This document shows positions 16,527-26,141 of a stretch of 64,000 nucleotides of DNA, in pieces. The notes under the pieces were generated by a model. The model saw only the letters and a program-made list of their open reading frames with translations. It did not search any database and was not told where the DNA came from. The stretch is from Bacillus sp. MM2020_4 (lineage in GTDB: Bacteria; Bacillota; Bacilli; Bacillales; Cytobacillaceae): positions 186,001 through 250,000 of the forward strand of contig NZ_JAANMZ010000001.1 of NCBI RefSeq assembly GCF_011250555.1, written 5' to 3'. Position 1 is the stretch's first letter, and every line of letters starts with the position of its first letter. The position numbers and the translations under genes were made by a program.

Positions 16527-18161
16527 ATGGAGATTTTAAATCTCTCGTTACCAGCAACGAACCGGTTTGCATCACATTATTTGGAACAATCTGTTGAAAT
16601 CCAGTCTTTTTTTCATTATCGTTTTAATGATCAACAAGAAGATATGAAAAGAATAGCTGAACTTAGCAGCCGATCGTTTCCGCGCAAAGAGGTTGCTGCA
16701 CATATTGAGGGTTTTATGGAGCGCTTTCCGTCTTCAGATGCTGTAAAGAATTCACTTGAAAAGTTGAAGGCAAATAATAGTGCTGTTGTTATTGGCGGCC
16801 AACAGGCTGGGATTCTGACGGGACCTCTTTATTCCATACATAAAGTCATCTCAATCATAAAATTAGCTGAGCAAAAAGAAAGACAGTTGGGAATCCCCAT
16901 CATCCCTGTTTTTTGGATTGCCGGTGAGGATCATGATTTCCAGGAAGTCAATCATATCTTTGTACCTTGTGCAGGAAGAGTAGATAAGTGGACATATCCC
17001 GAAAAAGTCCATCAAAAGAAAATGGTATCGGATATCACATTAAACAAGGATATCTGTCTTTCATGGGTAGAAAATTTGATAAAAAATTTTGGTGAAACAG
17101 AGCACACAAATAATCTTTTAGAATTTGCCGAAGTACAAATAACTAAGTCACCCACCTTTGTCGATTTCTTTGCGAATATAATTATGGAACTTTTCAAGGA
17201 TTACGGGTTGTTAATTGTTGATTCGGGGAATAAGGATTTCCGCCAGATACAAAAGGATTTCTTTAAAGAACAAATTGTTCAGCACGAAGCGATCACTTTC
17301 TCGCTTTTAGAGCAGCAAAAGCAAATAACGGAAAATGGCTTCCCTATTACCATTGAGGCAGACGAGAAAGCGGCAAACCTTTTCTATTATAATAAAAGAG
17401 TAAATGAGCGAATTTTGCTAGAATATGATCGTGAAATTGATTGCTTTGTGGGAAAAAGTGGTGCTATTACCTTTACTAAAGAAGAATTACTAGTGCTGGC
17501 TGATGAAAATCCTGCTGTATTAAGTAACAATGTGGTGACACGTCCGCTCATGCAGGAATGTCTTTTTCCGACAATAGCTTTTATAGCAGGCCCTGGTGAA
17601 ATTGCTTACTGGGCTGAACTTAAGCTTGTATTTGAGCATTTTCATCTAAAAATGCCGCCTATTGTCCCACGCTTGAATATTACTTTTTTAGATCGTTCAG
17701 TGGAAACAGATATTTCAGAATTGAAGCTGGATTTGATGGAGATCTTGAAAAATGGAACCGAGCAGGTAAAGGAAAAATTTTTGGCTGCAATTAAAGACAA
17801 AGAATTAGCAGAATTATTCTCCCGGACGATAGAGCAGTTAGGAAATCAATACAAACTGATTGAAGCCAAAACAGAGCAACTAGATCGTTCGCTCATGCCG
17901 ATGTTGAAGAAAAACGAGAATTATTTATTAAAAGAGATTGGCTTCATGCAATCAAAACTAGAAAATGCAGTAAAGTTGAAACACGATGTCCTCTTAAAAA
18001 AATATGCCAGGATTGATCTGGCATTACGGCCTGATGGATTTCCGCAAGAACGAGTATGGAATGTATTTTATTATTTAAATAAACATGGTTTATCGTTCAT
18101 GAATAAGGTAATGGCAGGGACCTTTGAATTTGATGGCCGTCATAAGGTATTAAAAGTATAG
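16527..18161 (+). CDS. bshC: bacillithiol synthase BshC (cysteine-adding enzyme)
   Basis: BshC adds cysteine to glucosamine-malate in the last step of bacillithiol synthesis, the main low-molecular-weight thiol of Bacilli. The 544-residue product has a nucleotidyl-transferase-like core. Family segments VVIGGQQAGILTGPLYSIHK and FWIAGEDHDFQEVNHIFVP are followed by AGPGEIAYWAELK. A long C-terminal coiled coil (about 395-480) supports dimerisation. AAAGGAAG precedes the ATG. The gene is flanked by its own promoter and terminator. It is the yllA orthologue, immediately upstream of mraZ as in B. subtilis. Confidence 0.95.
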   Translation: MEILNLSLPATNRFASHYLEQSVEIQSFFHYRFNDQQEDMKRIAELSSRSFPRKEVAAHIEGFMERFPSSDAVKNSLEKLKANNSAVVIGGQQAGILTGPLYSIHKVISIIKLAEQKERQLGIPIIPVFWIAGEDHDFQEVNHIFVPCAGRVDKWTYPEKVHQKKMVSDITLNKDICLSWVENLIKNFGETEHTNNLLEFAEVQITKSPTFVDFFANIIMELFKDYGLLIVDSGNKDFRQIQKDFFKEQIVQHEAITFSLLEQQKQITENGFPITIEADEKAANLFYYNKRVNERILLEYDREIDCFVGKSGAITFTKEELLVLADENPAVLSNNVVTRPLMQECLFPTIAFIAGPGEIAYWAELKLVFEHFHLKMPPIVPRLNITFLDRSVETDISELKLDLMEILKNGTEQVKEKFLAAIKDKELAELFSRTIEQLGNQYKLIEAKTEQLDRSLMPMLKKNENYLLKEIGFMQSKLENAVKLKHDVLLKKYARIDLALRPDGFPQERVWNVFYYLNKHGLSFMNKVMAGTFEFDGRHKVLKV

Positions 18162-18162
18162 G

Positions 18163-18196
18163 AAACCTTCACACTTGTTGTGAGGTTTTTTTTTTG
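18163..18196 (+). terminator. intrinsic terminator of bshC
   Basis: AAACCTTCACA / TTGTGAGGTTT stem and a long T-run, directly after the bshC stop. Confidence 0.88.
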
Positions 18197-18255
18197 CCCA
18201 AAATTACGAATAAAAAAGGATTTTCAAGAAAGTGGAGCGAATTGTTTAAAAATAG

Positions 18256-18280
18256 GTGGTGAAAAGTGGGGGAATGTGGT
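18256..18280 (+). promoter_or_regulatory. MraZ operator: three phased GTGGK boxes
   Basis: GTGGT (18256), GTGGG (18266) and GTGGT (18276) lie at exact 10-base intervals, one helical turn apart, just before mraZ. MraZ is known to bind such direct repeats in its own promoter. Further GTGGA (18232) and GTGGGG (18297) copies flank the array. Confidence 0.72.
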
Positions 18281-18311
18281 ACATTTTTTATAGAAAGTGG
18301 GGGTAACGGGT

Positions 18312-18743
18312 ATGTTCATGGGTGAATACCATCACAGCATTGATATTAAAGGCCGTATGATTGTGCCCTCCAAATTCCGAGATGAACTTGGCGACATTTT
18401 TATCATCACTAGAGGATTGGATCAATGTTTATTTGGTTACCCAGTTTCAGAATGGGAGCTTATAGAAGAAAAGCTAAAAGGGCTGCCGCTGACAAAAAAA
18501 GACGCCCGTGCCTTTACAAGATTCTTCTTTTCAGGTGCAACAGAGAGTGAACTTGATAAGCAAGGAAGAATCAATATCCCTGCACCACTGTTGCAATATG
18601 CAAAATTGGAAAAGGAATGCGTAATCTTAGGTGTTTCCAATCGAATTGAAATTTGGAGCAAACAGATTTGGGAAGATTATTTTACACAGTCTGAAGAATC
18701 TTTTGCGGAAATTGCAGAAAATATGATTGGCTTTGATATATAA
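18312..18743 (+). CDS. mraZ: transcriptional regulator MraZ
   Basis: MraZ is a ring-forming AbrB-like DNA-binding protein that controls the division and cell-wall cluster. The 143-residue product has two SpoVT/AbrB half-repeats: [20 protein letters not shown] with KFRDELGD, and [20 protein letters not shown]. The ATG at 18312 gives the exact family start; an in-frame GTG five codons upstream lies inside a G-rich box. It is the first gene of a run that goes through rsmH and ftsL to pbpB. Its operator repeats lie 32-56 bases upstream, so autoregulation is likely. Confidence 0.96.
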   Translation: MFMGEYHHSIDIKGRMIVPSKFRDELGDIFIITRGLDQCLFGYPVSEWELIEEKLKGLPLTKKDARAFTRFFFSGATESELDKQGRINIPAPLLQYAKLEKECVILGVSNRIEIWSKQIWEDYFTQSEESFAEIAENMIGFDI

Positions 18744-18806
18744 TGGGAAAGTTATATTAATATATTTTCTTGTTATTATCGTTCGATTGGAAAAGGAAGG
18801 TACGAA

Positions 18807-19739
18807 ATGTTTGAACACACAACTGTATTGTTAAAAGAAGCTGTAGACGGCCTAAATATTAAGCCAGATGGAATTTATGTCGATTGTACATTGGGCGGTG
18901 CGGGTCATAGTTCCCGTATTCTTTCAAAGCTTGGGGCAGGTGGTAAATTATATGCATTTGACCAAGATGAAACAGCCATTGCACATGCAAAGGAAAAATT
19001 AGCTGAATATGGTGACCAATTAGTTATTATTAAAAGCAATTTCTTATATTTAAAAGACGAACTTGAGAGTCTTGGAATTAATCATGTAGATGGAGTCTTA
19101 TATGATTTAGGAGTATCATCACCACAGCTGGATACACCTGAAAGGGGTTTTAGCTATCATCATGATGCACCACTGGACATGAGAATGGACAATGATGCAG
19201 ATGTTTCCGCTTATGACGTGATTAATCATTGGTCATATGAAGATTTAGTCCGTATCTTCTTTCGCTACGGGGAGGAGAAATTCTCCAAACAAATCGCTCG
19301 TAAAATTGAGGCAGCGAGAGAAGTAAATCCAATTGAAACTACGTTCGAGTTAGTAGAATTGATTAAGGATGGGATTCCGGCACCTGCGAGAAGAAAAGGT
19401 GGACATCCTGCGAAAAGAATTTTTCAAGCTGTCAGAATAGCTGTAAATGATGAATTAGCGGTATTTGAAAAGTCTTTGAACCAAGCGATTGACCTGCTAA
19501 AGCCTGAGGGTCGAATTAGTGTCATCACCTTCCATTCACTTGAGGATCGAATTTGTAAGGCTGCCTTTAAGAAGGCGAGCGAGACCCCACAATTGCCTAA
19601 GGGATTGCCTATCATTCCCGATGAGTATAAACCGGAATTAAAGCTAGTCTCCCGGAAACCAATTCTTCCATCTGAAGAGGAATTAGTGCATAACAATCGC
19701 GCGCGATCAGCAAAGCTTCGTATAGCAGAAAAGCTATAA
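18807..19739 (+). CDS. rsmH: 16S rRNA cytosine-1402 N4-methyltransferase RsmH
   Basis: RsmH (MraW) methylates N4 of C1402 in 16S rRNA at the ribosomal P site, using SAM. The 310-residue product has the SAM loop [16 protein letters not shown] near the N-terminus and the [13 protein letters not shown] motif. The family segment [16 protein letters not shown] and the C-terminal [18 protein letters not shown] follow. AAGGAAGG precedes the ATG. It follows mraZ by 63 bases; a small hairpin lies between it and ftsL. Confidence 0.96.
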   Translation: MFEHTTVLLKEAVDGLNIKPDGIYVDCTLGGAGHSSRILSKLGAGGKLYAFDQDETAIAHAKEKLAEYGDQLVIIKSNFLYLKDELESLGINHVDGVLYDLGVSSPQLDTPERGFSYHHDAPLDMRMDNDADVSAYDVINHWSYEDLVRIFFRYGEEKFSKQIARKIEAAREVNPIETTFELVELIKDGIPAPARRKGGHPAKRIFQAVRIAVNDELAVFEKSLNQAIDLLKPEGRISVITFHSLEDRICKAAFKKASETPQLPKGLPIIPDEYKPELKLVSRKPILPSEEELVHNNRARSAKLRIAEKL

Positions 19740-19772
19740 GAAAAGCGAAAGCGCCTTGGTGCTTTCGCTAGA
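19740..19772. repeat. miniature remnant of the dispersed repeat (hairpin)
   Basis: AGCGAAAGC / GCTTTCGCT stem between rsmH and ftsL, without a T-run. The left arm with its flank (AAAAGCGAAAGCGCCTTGG) closely matches one end of the ~166-bp repeats at 34130 and 38081, in the opposite orientation. It looks like a truncated copy rather than a terminator. Confidence 0.5.
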
Positions 19773-19800
19773 ATAGAAAACTAATCTGGAGGGGAAATGG

Positions 19801-20160
19801 TTGAGTAATCTTGCCAGGAAATATTTAGAACAGCAACAAGCAGAACAAAAAGCGCAAAACAAAGGTCAAGTGAAAATAAAGAAGTCCTGGCTTACTCCAG
19901 GGGAAAAAGTAATAGGCGTCGTATTCGCCGGAATGGTATGTTTTGGGGCAGTTCACCTTGTTTCAAACCAATCAAAAATTTACCAGGTTAACAAGGACAT
20001 TCAATTGGTGGAAGAAAAAGTCTCGGATCAAAAAAAGGTTAATAGTGATTTACAGGTACAAGTAAACGAATTAAGTTCCTATGATCGAATTTTTAAAAAG
20101 GCAGAGGAAATGGGTCTTTTTAGAGATGAAAATAACGTCAAGGTTGTGCAGAAAAAATGA
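19801..20160 (+). CDS. ftsL: cell division protein FtsL
   Basis: FtsL is a bitopic divisome protein that pairs with DivIC and DivIB at the septum. The 119 residues divide into a basic cytoplasmic tail (1-35), one membrane span (about 37-55) and an extracellular coiled coil (about 60-95). The start is a TTG behind GGAGGGG; a nearby ATG in another frame stops at once. The last four bases overlap pbpB (ATGA), so the two proteins are made together. FtsL is unstable in B. subtilis and limits division; sequence alone does not show this here. Confidence 0.92.
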   Translation: MSNLARKYLEQQQAEQKAQNKGQVKIKKSWLTPGEKVIGVVFAGMVCFGAVHLVSNQSKIYQVNKDIQLVEEKVSDQKKVNSDLQVQVNELSSYDRIFKKAEEMGLFRDENNVKVVQKK

Positions 20161-22430
20161 ACAAGAAACAGCCATATATGAATGTAGGAGCAGCGATATT
20201 GTTTGCGATATTCGGCCTGCTCTTTTTTGTATTGATCTGCAGGTATTTTTCGATTCAAATTTCTGGGGAAGTTAGCGGACAGCCACTTGCTGCAAAAGCT
20301 CAGCAAAAATATGGACGGGAGGGAATCCTTCCAGCCGAGCGTGGGATCATATTTGACCGTAATGGTGAATTGGTGGCCGAGGATACAGCAGCCTACACTC
20401 TTATCGCAATTCTAGATAAAAAAATGACTGTGAATCCAAAAAAACCGAAACATGTAAAGGATCTTAATAAAACAGCACAGGAGCTTTCCAAGTATATAAA
20501 TATGGAAGAAACAGAGATTTATAAAATCCTAACCACTGGGAAAGAAAAGAAAAGGTTCCAAGTCGAATTCGGCAAGGCAGGAAGAGATATTTCCTATGAT
20601 ACAAAGAAAAAAATAGAAGACCTTGAGCTCCCTGGGATCACATTTTCACGTGATTCGAAACGTTTCTATCCAAATGGAATCTTTGCTTCACATTTAGTTG
20701 GATATGCTGAAATAGAGAAAAAAAAGGATGGGACTTACGTCAAACAAAAGGATGGAACCTACAAAGTAGAAGGAAAAATGGGAATTGAACAAGCCTTCAA
20801 TGATGAATTAACAGGGAAAAATGGAAAAATTGATTATGAGGGAGATTTGTGGGGCTATATTCTTCCTGATGGCAAAGAAAAGATCACCCCAGCGCAGGAC
20901 GGAAACGATGTATATTTGACAATCGACCAAAAAATCCAAGCCTTTTTGGAGGATGCCATGGATAATGTGGTGAAGGAATATAAACCGAAAAAAATCATTG
21001 CACTAGTGGCAGACCCAAAAACAGGGGAAATTTTGGCAATGGGTCAGCGCCCATCGTTCCATCCGAAAACAAAAGAAGGAATTGACAAAAGTTGGCATAA
21101 CGAAGCAATTGAAACGTCATTTGAACCAGGTTCAACCATGAAGATTTTTACCCTTGCAGCTGCCGTTCAAGAAAAAGTGTTTAACCCAAATGAAATCTAT
21201 CCATCCGGTTCCTATCGGGTGACCGAGAAATCTCAAGTAATTCATGATCATAATTACTCCGGCTGGGGACCGATTACTTTTCTTGAAGGTGTTCAACGAT
21301 CTTCGAATACAGCTTTTGCAAGAATTGCTAATGAAAAATTGGGGTTTGACAGATTTAGGGAATATTTAACTAAATTTGGATTTGATAAACCAACAGGAAT
21401 CGAACTTCCGAATGAAACATCAGGAAAAATTCAATATACCTATCCAATAGAAAAAGTCACTACCGCTTATGGTCAAGGAACAGCGATTACACCGATTCAA
21501 CAAATTCAAGCAGCTACTGCAATTGCGAATGATGGAAAAATGGTAAAGCCGCATGTGGTTGAAAAGATTGTTAATCATGATACTGGTGAAACAATTAAAA
21601 AAATGACACCAGAGGTTGTTTCAACCCCAATTTCTGCAGAGACGGCGAAGGAAGTAAGAGATATATTGGAAACAGTTGTTACCTCTCCAAAGGGTACTGG
21701 AGGACTATATAAACTTGATGGTTACAGTGTGGCAGGTAAGACAGGGACTGCTAATATCCCTGGACCTAATGGAAAATATTTAACTGGTACAGATAATTAT
21801 ATATTTTCATTTTTAGGCATGGCACCCAAGGATAATCCCAAATTAATTGTTTATGTGGCAGTTCAACAGCCTGAAGGATTAGAAAATTATGGGCAAGGAG
21901 CGATTCCTGTTTCAATGATTTTTAATCCTGTGATGAAGAACAGTCTGCATTACTTAAATATCCAACCATCTATGCTTGAAAAGGCTGTAGTTAATAAACT
22001 ACCTAATCTTAAGGGACAAGCGACCGAGGAAGCTGTAAAGAATCTAAAAGAAATTGGCTTTGAAACAGTTGTGCTTGGCAATGGAACAAAAGTTGTTGGA
22101 CAGCTGCCAAAAGCCGGGACGACTGTTTTGGAAGGTGAGAGGATAGTCATCCAAACCGAAGGTGATCTAACGGCACCGGATATGACTGGGTGGTCACTTA
22201 GGGATGTTATGAAAGTATCTACCATTGCCGGATTAAAATTAACTTCAAAAGGTCAGGGATATGTCACTCAGCAAAATATTACGCCAAACACTCTCTTAAA
22301 GAGTGGGGATTTCCTTATTGTTGATTTAATAACCCCTGAAGAACAATGGAATGCAGAAATGAAAACAACAGAAGATGAAACTGGAAAAACGAAGGATGAA
22401 CAAGAACAAGATAAGAAGGTGCAAGATTAA
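20157..22430 (+). CDS. pbpB: penicillin-binding protein 2B, septal transpeptidase
   Basis: PBP 2B is the class B transpeptidase that cross-links septal peptidoglycan. The 757-residue protein has a membrane anchor (about 12-32) and an N-terminal pedestal domain. Its transpeptidase domain contains SxxK at Ser326 (EPGSTMK), SSN in QRSSNTAF and KTG in VAGKTGTAN. Two C-terminal PASTA domains follow (about 615-730), then an acidic/lysine tail. It is somewhat longer than the B. subtilis protein because of the tail. It overlaps ftsL by four bases and ends in a terminator that separates it from spoVD. Confidence 0.95.
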   Translation: MNKKQPYMNVGAAILFAIFGLLFFVLICRYFSIQISGEVSGQPLAAKAQQKYGREGILPAERGIIFDRNGELVAEDTAAYTLIAILDKKMTVNPKKPKHVKDLNKTAQELSKYINMEETEIYKILTTGKEKKRFQVEFGKAGRDISYDTKKKIEDLELPGITFSRDSKRFYPNGIFASHLVGYAEIEKKKDGTYVKQKDGTYKVEGKMGIEQAFNDELTGKNGKIDYEGDLWGYILPDGKEKITPAQDGNDVYLTIDQKIQAFLEDAMDNVVKEYKPKKIIALVADPKTGEILAMGQRPSFHPKTKEGIDKSWHNEAIETSFEPGSTMKIFTLAAAVQEKVFNPNEIYPSGSYRVTEKSQVIHDHNYSGWGPITFLEGVQRSSNTAFARIANEKLGFDRFREYLTKFGFDKPTGIELPNETSGKIQYTYPIEKVTTAYGQGTAITPIQQIQAATAIANDGKMVKPHVVEKIVNHDTGETIKKMTPEVVSTPISAETAKEVRDILETVVTSPKGTGGLYKLDGYSVAGKTGTANIPGPNGKYLTGTDNYIFSFLGMAPKDNPKLIVYVAVQQPEGLENYGQGAIPVSMIFNPVMKNSLHYLNIQPSMLEKAVVNKLPNLKGQATEEAVKNLKEIGFETVVLGNGTKVVGQLPKAGTTVLEGERIVIQTEGDLTAPDMTGWSLRDVMKVSTIAGLKLTSKGQGYVTQQNITPNTLLKSGDFLIVDLITPEEQWNAEMKTTEDETGKTKDEQEQDKKVQD

Positions 22431-22435
22431 TCGTT

Positions 22436-22463
22436 AATCCCGCTTTTTAAGCGGGATTTTTGC
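22436..22463 (+). terminator. intrinsic terminator of pbpB
   Basis: AATCCCGC / GCGGGATT stem followed by TTTT, six bases after the pbpB stop. Confidence 0.82.
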
Positions 22464-22487
22464 TTTACCGTGGACAGATGTAATTAC

Positions 22488-22518
22488 GTTCTATTAGAAC
22501 AGGTACAAGCATATAAAT
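22488..22518 (+). promoter_or_regulatory. candidate sigma-E promoter of spoVD
   Basis: GTTCTATT (22488-22495), 14 bases, then CATATAAAT (22510-22518). This fits the sigma-E pattern (TCATATT-like, N14, CATA). spoVD is mother-cell specific in B. subtilis. Confidence 0.55.
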
Positions 22519-22565
22519 GAATGATAATGGAATGCAGTGCGTGATAAAGGAGGATTATTCATTGT

Positions 22566-24485
22566 ATGCGTGTTTCTAATGTAACTGTCCGTAAACGGCT
22601 TATGATTGCTCTATTCGTTGGCATCCTTACCTTTTTAATAATTGATGTTCGGCTGGGGTATGTCCAATTTATCCTTGGTGACATGCTGACTGATGGGGCA
22701 AAAGGATCTTGGAGCCGGAATATCCCTTTTGAACCTGAGCGAGGCAAAATAGTTGATCGGAATGGGGTACCGTTAGCAACGAATATTAGTGCCCCTACTG
22801 TTTATGTGATTCCAAAACAGGTAAAAGACCCGGCAGCGACGGCTGAAAAGTTAGCAGCAGTGCTGGATATGCCAAAGGAAAAGGCATATCGGGACATAAC
22901 AAAGGGTGCTTCGTCCGTCCGGATTAAGGAAGGCAGAAAAATATCTCACGAGAAGGCAAAGGAAATTAGAGCCCTCGATCTTGAAGGTGTTTACATTGGG
23001 GAAGATTCGAAACGGCATTATCCAAATGGGAGTTATCTTTCCCACGTTCTAGGATTTACAGGGGTGGACAACCAAGGATTAATGGGACTTGAAAAGTACT
23101 ACGACAAAGAGCTAAGTGGTGAACGCGGAGCAGTAAAATTTTACGCCAATGCCAAGGGTGAAAGAATGAATGATATGGCTGACGATTATGAGCATCCCGT
23201 AAACGGCCTTGATTTGAAACTAACGATTGATTCAAAAATAGAAACGATTATCGAAAGGGAACTGGATATTGCTGAAGCAAAATATAATCCAGATGGAATT
23301 GTAGCGATTGCTATGAATCCAAATAGCGGCGAAATATTAGGAATGTCAAGCAGACCGACATTTGACCCGGCCAACTTCCGTAATGTTCCACAAGAGGTTT
23401 ATAACCGGAATCTTCCAGTATGGTCAACGTATGAGCCAGGTTCTACCTTTAAAATTATTACCCTTGCCGCAGCACTGAATGAAGGAAAGGTTGACTTGGA
23501 AGGAGATCATTTTCATGATTCAGGGTCAGTACAAGTTGCTGGTGCGAGGTTAAAATGCTGGAAAAGAGGGGGGCATGGGAGTCAAACTTTTTTAGAGGTT
23601 GTTCAAAATTCCTGTAACCCGGGGTTTGTAGAATTAGGTGATCGATTAGGAAAAGACAAGCTATTTAAATATATAAAGGATTTTGGCTTTGGACAAAAGA
23701 CGGGGATTGATTTGCAAGGGGAAGGAACGGGTATTTTGTTTAACTTGAACCGAGTGGGTCCTGTTGAACAAGCCACAACCGCCTTTGGTCAGGGTGTGTC
23801 GGTAACGCCCATCCAGCAGGTCACAGCCGTTTCAGCAGCCGTTAATGGCGGGATTCTTTACAAGCCGTTCATCGCAAAGGAGTTAATTGATCCAGTTACA
23901 AACGAAGTAGTGATGAGAAATACTCCGGTAGAAAAAAGACGAGTGATTACTGAAGAAACATCAAAGGAGATCCGCAATGCACTGGAAAGCGTTGTGGCGC
24001 AAGGAACAGGCGGCAAAGCATTTGTTGAGGGATATCGTGTTGGCGGTAAAACAGGAACGGCACAAAAGGCACAGGGGGGTAGATACTTAGAAAATAACTA
24101 TATCGTTTCTTTTGTAGGTTTTGCACCCGCTGATGATCCCCAGATTGTTGTTTATGTGGCAGTGGATAATCCCAAAGGTGTCACCGCCTTTGGGGGAACC
24201 ATTAGCGCTCCAATAGTCGGTAATATAATGAAGGATGGCCTAAGTGCGATGGGGATAGAACCTAGAAAGGATCAAATTGAAAAGAAAATCAAGTGGCCAG
24301 ATACCCCACTATTAACATTGCCAGACTTTGTAGGATTGTCAAAAAGCGAACTTCAAGAGCAAATGATCAATTTGAAAGTTGATGCGAGTGGTGAAGGAGA
24401 TGTCGTTGTAAAACAATCACCTGAACCGGGAACAAAGGTTAAGGAAGGCTCAAAAGTACGGCTTTATTTCGGTAATGGGGAATAG
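22566..24485 (+). CDS. spoVD: stage V sporulation protein D, cortex transpeptidase
   Basis: SpoVD is the mother-cell class B penicillin-binding protein that makes spore cortex together with SpoVE. The 639-residue product has a membrane anchor (about 12-32), a pedestal domain and a transpeptidase domain with Ser293 in YEPGSTFK. SCN in VQNSCNPGF and KTG in VGGKTGTAQ are present. A single C-terminal PASTA domain follows (about 580-637). The ribosome binding site AGGAGG is 12 bases away, a little far, but no closer in-frame start exists. It is a separate unit behind a sigma-E-type promoter. Confidence 0.94.
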   Translation: MRVSNVTVRKRLMIALFVGILTFLIIDVRLGYVQFILGDMLTDGAKGSWSRNIPFEPERGKIVDRNGVPLATNISAPTVYVIPKQVKDPAATAEKLAAVLDMPKEKAYRDITKGASSVRIKEGRKISHEKAKEIRALDLEGVYIGEDSKRHYPNGSYLSHVLGFTGVDNQGLMGLEKYYDKELSGERGAVKFYANAKGERMNDMADDYEHPVNGLDLKLTIDSKIETIIERELDIAEAKYNPDGIVAIAMNPNSGEILGMSSRPTFDPANFRNVPQEVYNRNLPVWSTYEPGSTFKIITLAAALNEGKVDLEGDHFHDSGSVQVAGARLKCWKRGGHGSQTFLEVVQNSCNPGFVELGDRLGKDKLFKYIKDFGFGQKTGIDLQGEGTGILFNLNRVGPVEQATTAFGQGVSVTPIQQVTAVSAAVNGGILYKPFIAKELIDPVTNEVVMRNTPVEKRRVITEETSKEIRNALESVVAQGTGGKAFVEGYRVGGKTGTAQKAQGGRYLENNYIVSFVGFAPADDPQIVVYVAVDNPKGVTAFGGTISAPIVGNIMKDGLSAMGIEPRKDQIEKKIKWPDTPLLTLPDFVGLSKSELQEQMINLKVDASGEGDVVVKQSPEPGTKVKEGSKVRLYFGNGE

Positions 24486-24511
24486 CTGACATAAGAAGAA
24501 TAATCAACAAA

Positions 24512-24549
24512 GGGCGGTCGGAATGTGTTCCGCCGCCTAAAATTTTATT
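24512..24549 (+). terminator. probable terminator of spoVD
   Basis: GGCGG-CGGAA / TTCCG-CCGCC stem with single mismatched bases, followed by a weak AAATTTTATT tail. Confidence 0.6.
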
Positions 24550-24678
24550 AAGCTTTAAATACTAAATGGAAAAATAAAATGTTTTAATGTAAAATAAGAT
24601 GGAACTTTCAAGAGAAGGTTAATTAGGTAAATAGTGATAAAAAGATTTTTGGACGGTTATGAGAGGATTTGAGAGAAA

Positions 24679-26139
24679 ATGAGGTTACAAAAGCTGCTTG
24701 AATATTTGCATCCGATCCATCCTTTTATGGGGGAAGACCCGGAAATCACTTCAATTGAAAATGATAACCGGAAGGTGCAAAAAGGGAGCTTGTTTATTTG
24801 TATTAATGGCTATACTGTGGATGGGCATGATTTTGCAGCGTCTGCTGTTAATAATGGTGCTGCAGCCATCCTTGCTGAGCGTCCGTTAGACCTGGATGTA
24901 CCTGTAGTCGTTGTTAACGATACGACAAGAGCTATGGCAGTGCTAGCTGATTGCTTTTACGGACAGCCAACGAAAAGGCTGCAATTAATTGGCATCACAG
25001 GAACAAACGGAAAAACGACCACCAGTCACCTGATTGAAAAAATATTTGCCGATACTGGGAAAACAACAGGCTTGATCGGTACCATGTATACGAAGATTGC
25101 TGATAAGACATTGGAGACAAAAAACACAACTCCAGAAAGCCTGACACTTCAAAAAACATTTCACCATATGGTAGAGGCTGGTGTCAGTCTTGCGGTAATG
25201 GAGGTTTCATCGCATGCCCTTGACTTAGGCAGGGTCCACGGATGTGATTTTGATATTGCTGTTTTTACTAACCTTACACAGGATCATCTTGATTACCATA
25301 AAACGATGGCGGAATATAAGCGGGCAAAAAGTATGTTGTTTGCCCAGCTTGGCAACTCCTTCGATAAAAACAAACCGAAATTTGCAGTCTTAAATGCAGA
25401 TGACCCCGCATCAGAAATGTTTAGCAGGTCAACGGCTGCACATGTGGTTACATACGGAATCGATCAGAAGGCAGATCTGCAAGCTCAAAATATTCAAATG
25501 ACACCAAAAGGAACAAATTTTGATCTTGTTATGAAGGGTGCCATCTATCCGGTTCAAATGCAATTAATTGGTAAATTTAGCGTTTATAATGTTTTAGCAA
25601 GTATTACCGTTGCATTAGTTTCAGGCATTGAGATTCATACTATCATCCATTCTATCGAAGATGTTGAAGGGGTGGCTGGCAGGTTTGAACTTGTTAACGC
25701 AGGCCAGGAATTTACGGTAATAGTTGATTATGCACATACACCTGACAGTCTAGAAAATGTGTTAAAGACCATTCAACATTTCGCGCAGAATCGGGTTTTC
25801 GTCATTGTTGGCTGTGGGGGAGATCGGGATCGTACCAAACGGCCATTGATGGCACAAATTGCCTGTAATTGGGCAACAGACCCTATTTTCACCTCGGATA
25901 ATCCAAGAAGTGAAGATCCGCTAGCAATATTAAAGGAAATGGAAACAGGTGTGGAAGGTAAATCATACCAAGTCATACCTGATCGAAGAGAGGCGATTCA
26001 TTCGGCTGTCCGTCAGGCAGAAGCGGGAGATATTATTTTAATCGCTGGAAAAGGTCATGAAACCTATCAAACCATTGGCAATGTCGTTCATGATTTTGAT
26101 GACCGAATTGTAGCCAGGGAAGCTATTGAGGGGAGATAG
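24679..26139 (+). CDS. murE: UDP-MurNAc-tripeptide synthetase MurE (mDAP-adding)
   Basis: MurE adds the third stem-peptide residue to UDP-MurNAc-L-Ala-D-Glu. The 486-residue product has the three Mur ligase domains. The P-loop is [13 protein letters not shown], and the central domain has [13 protein letters not shown] and [12 protein letters not shown]. The C-terminal domain carries DNPR at 407-410 ([10 protein letters not shown]), the signature of meso-diaminopimelate-specific enzymes rather than lysine-adding ones. GAGAGG precedes the ATG. It begins the growth part murE to murD, and the next gene follows by two bases. Confidence 0.96.
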   Translation: MRLQKLLEYLHPIHPFMGEDPEITSIENDNRKVQKGSLFICINGYTVDGHDFAASAVNNGAAAILAERPLDLDVPVVVVNDTTRAMAVLADCFYGQPTKRLQLIGITGTNGKTTTSHLIEKIFADTGKTTGLIGTMYTKIADKTLETKNTTPESLTLQKTFHHMVEAGVSLAVMEVSSHALDLGRVHGCDFDIAVFTNLTQDHLDYHKTMAEYKRAKSMLFAQLGNSFDKNKPKFAVLNADDPASEMFSRSTAAHVVTYGIDQKADLQAQNIQMTPKGTNFDLVMKGAIYPVQMQLIGKFSVYNVLASITVALVSGIEIHTIIHSIEDVEGVAGRFELVNAGQEFTVIVDYAHTPDSLENVLKTIQHFAQNRVFVIVGCGGDRDRTKRPLMAQIACNWATDPIFTSDNPRSEDPLAILKEMETGVEGKSYQVIPDRREAIHSAVRQAEAGDIILIAGKGHETYQTIGNVVHDFDDRIVAREAIEGR

Positions 26140-26141
26140 GT

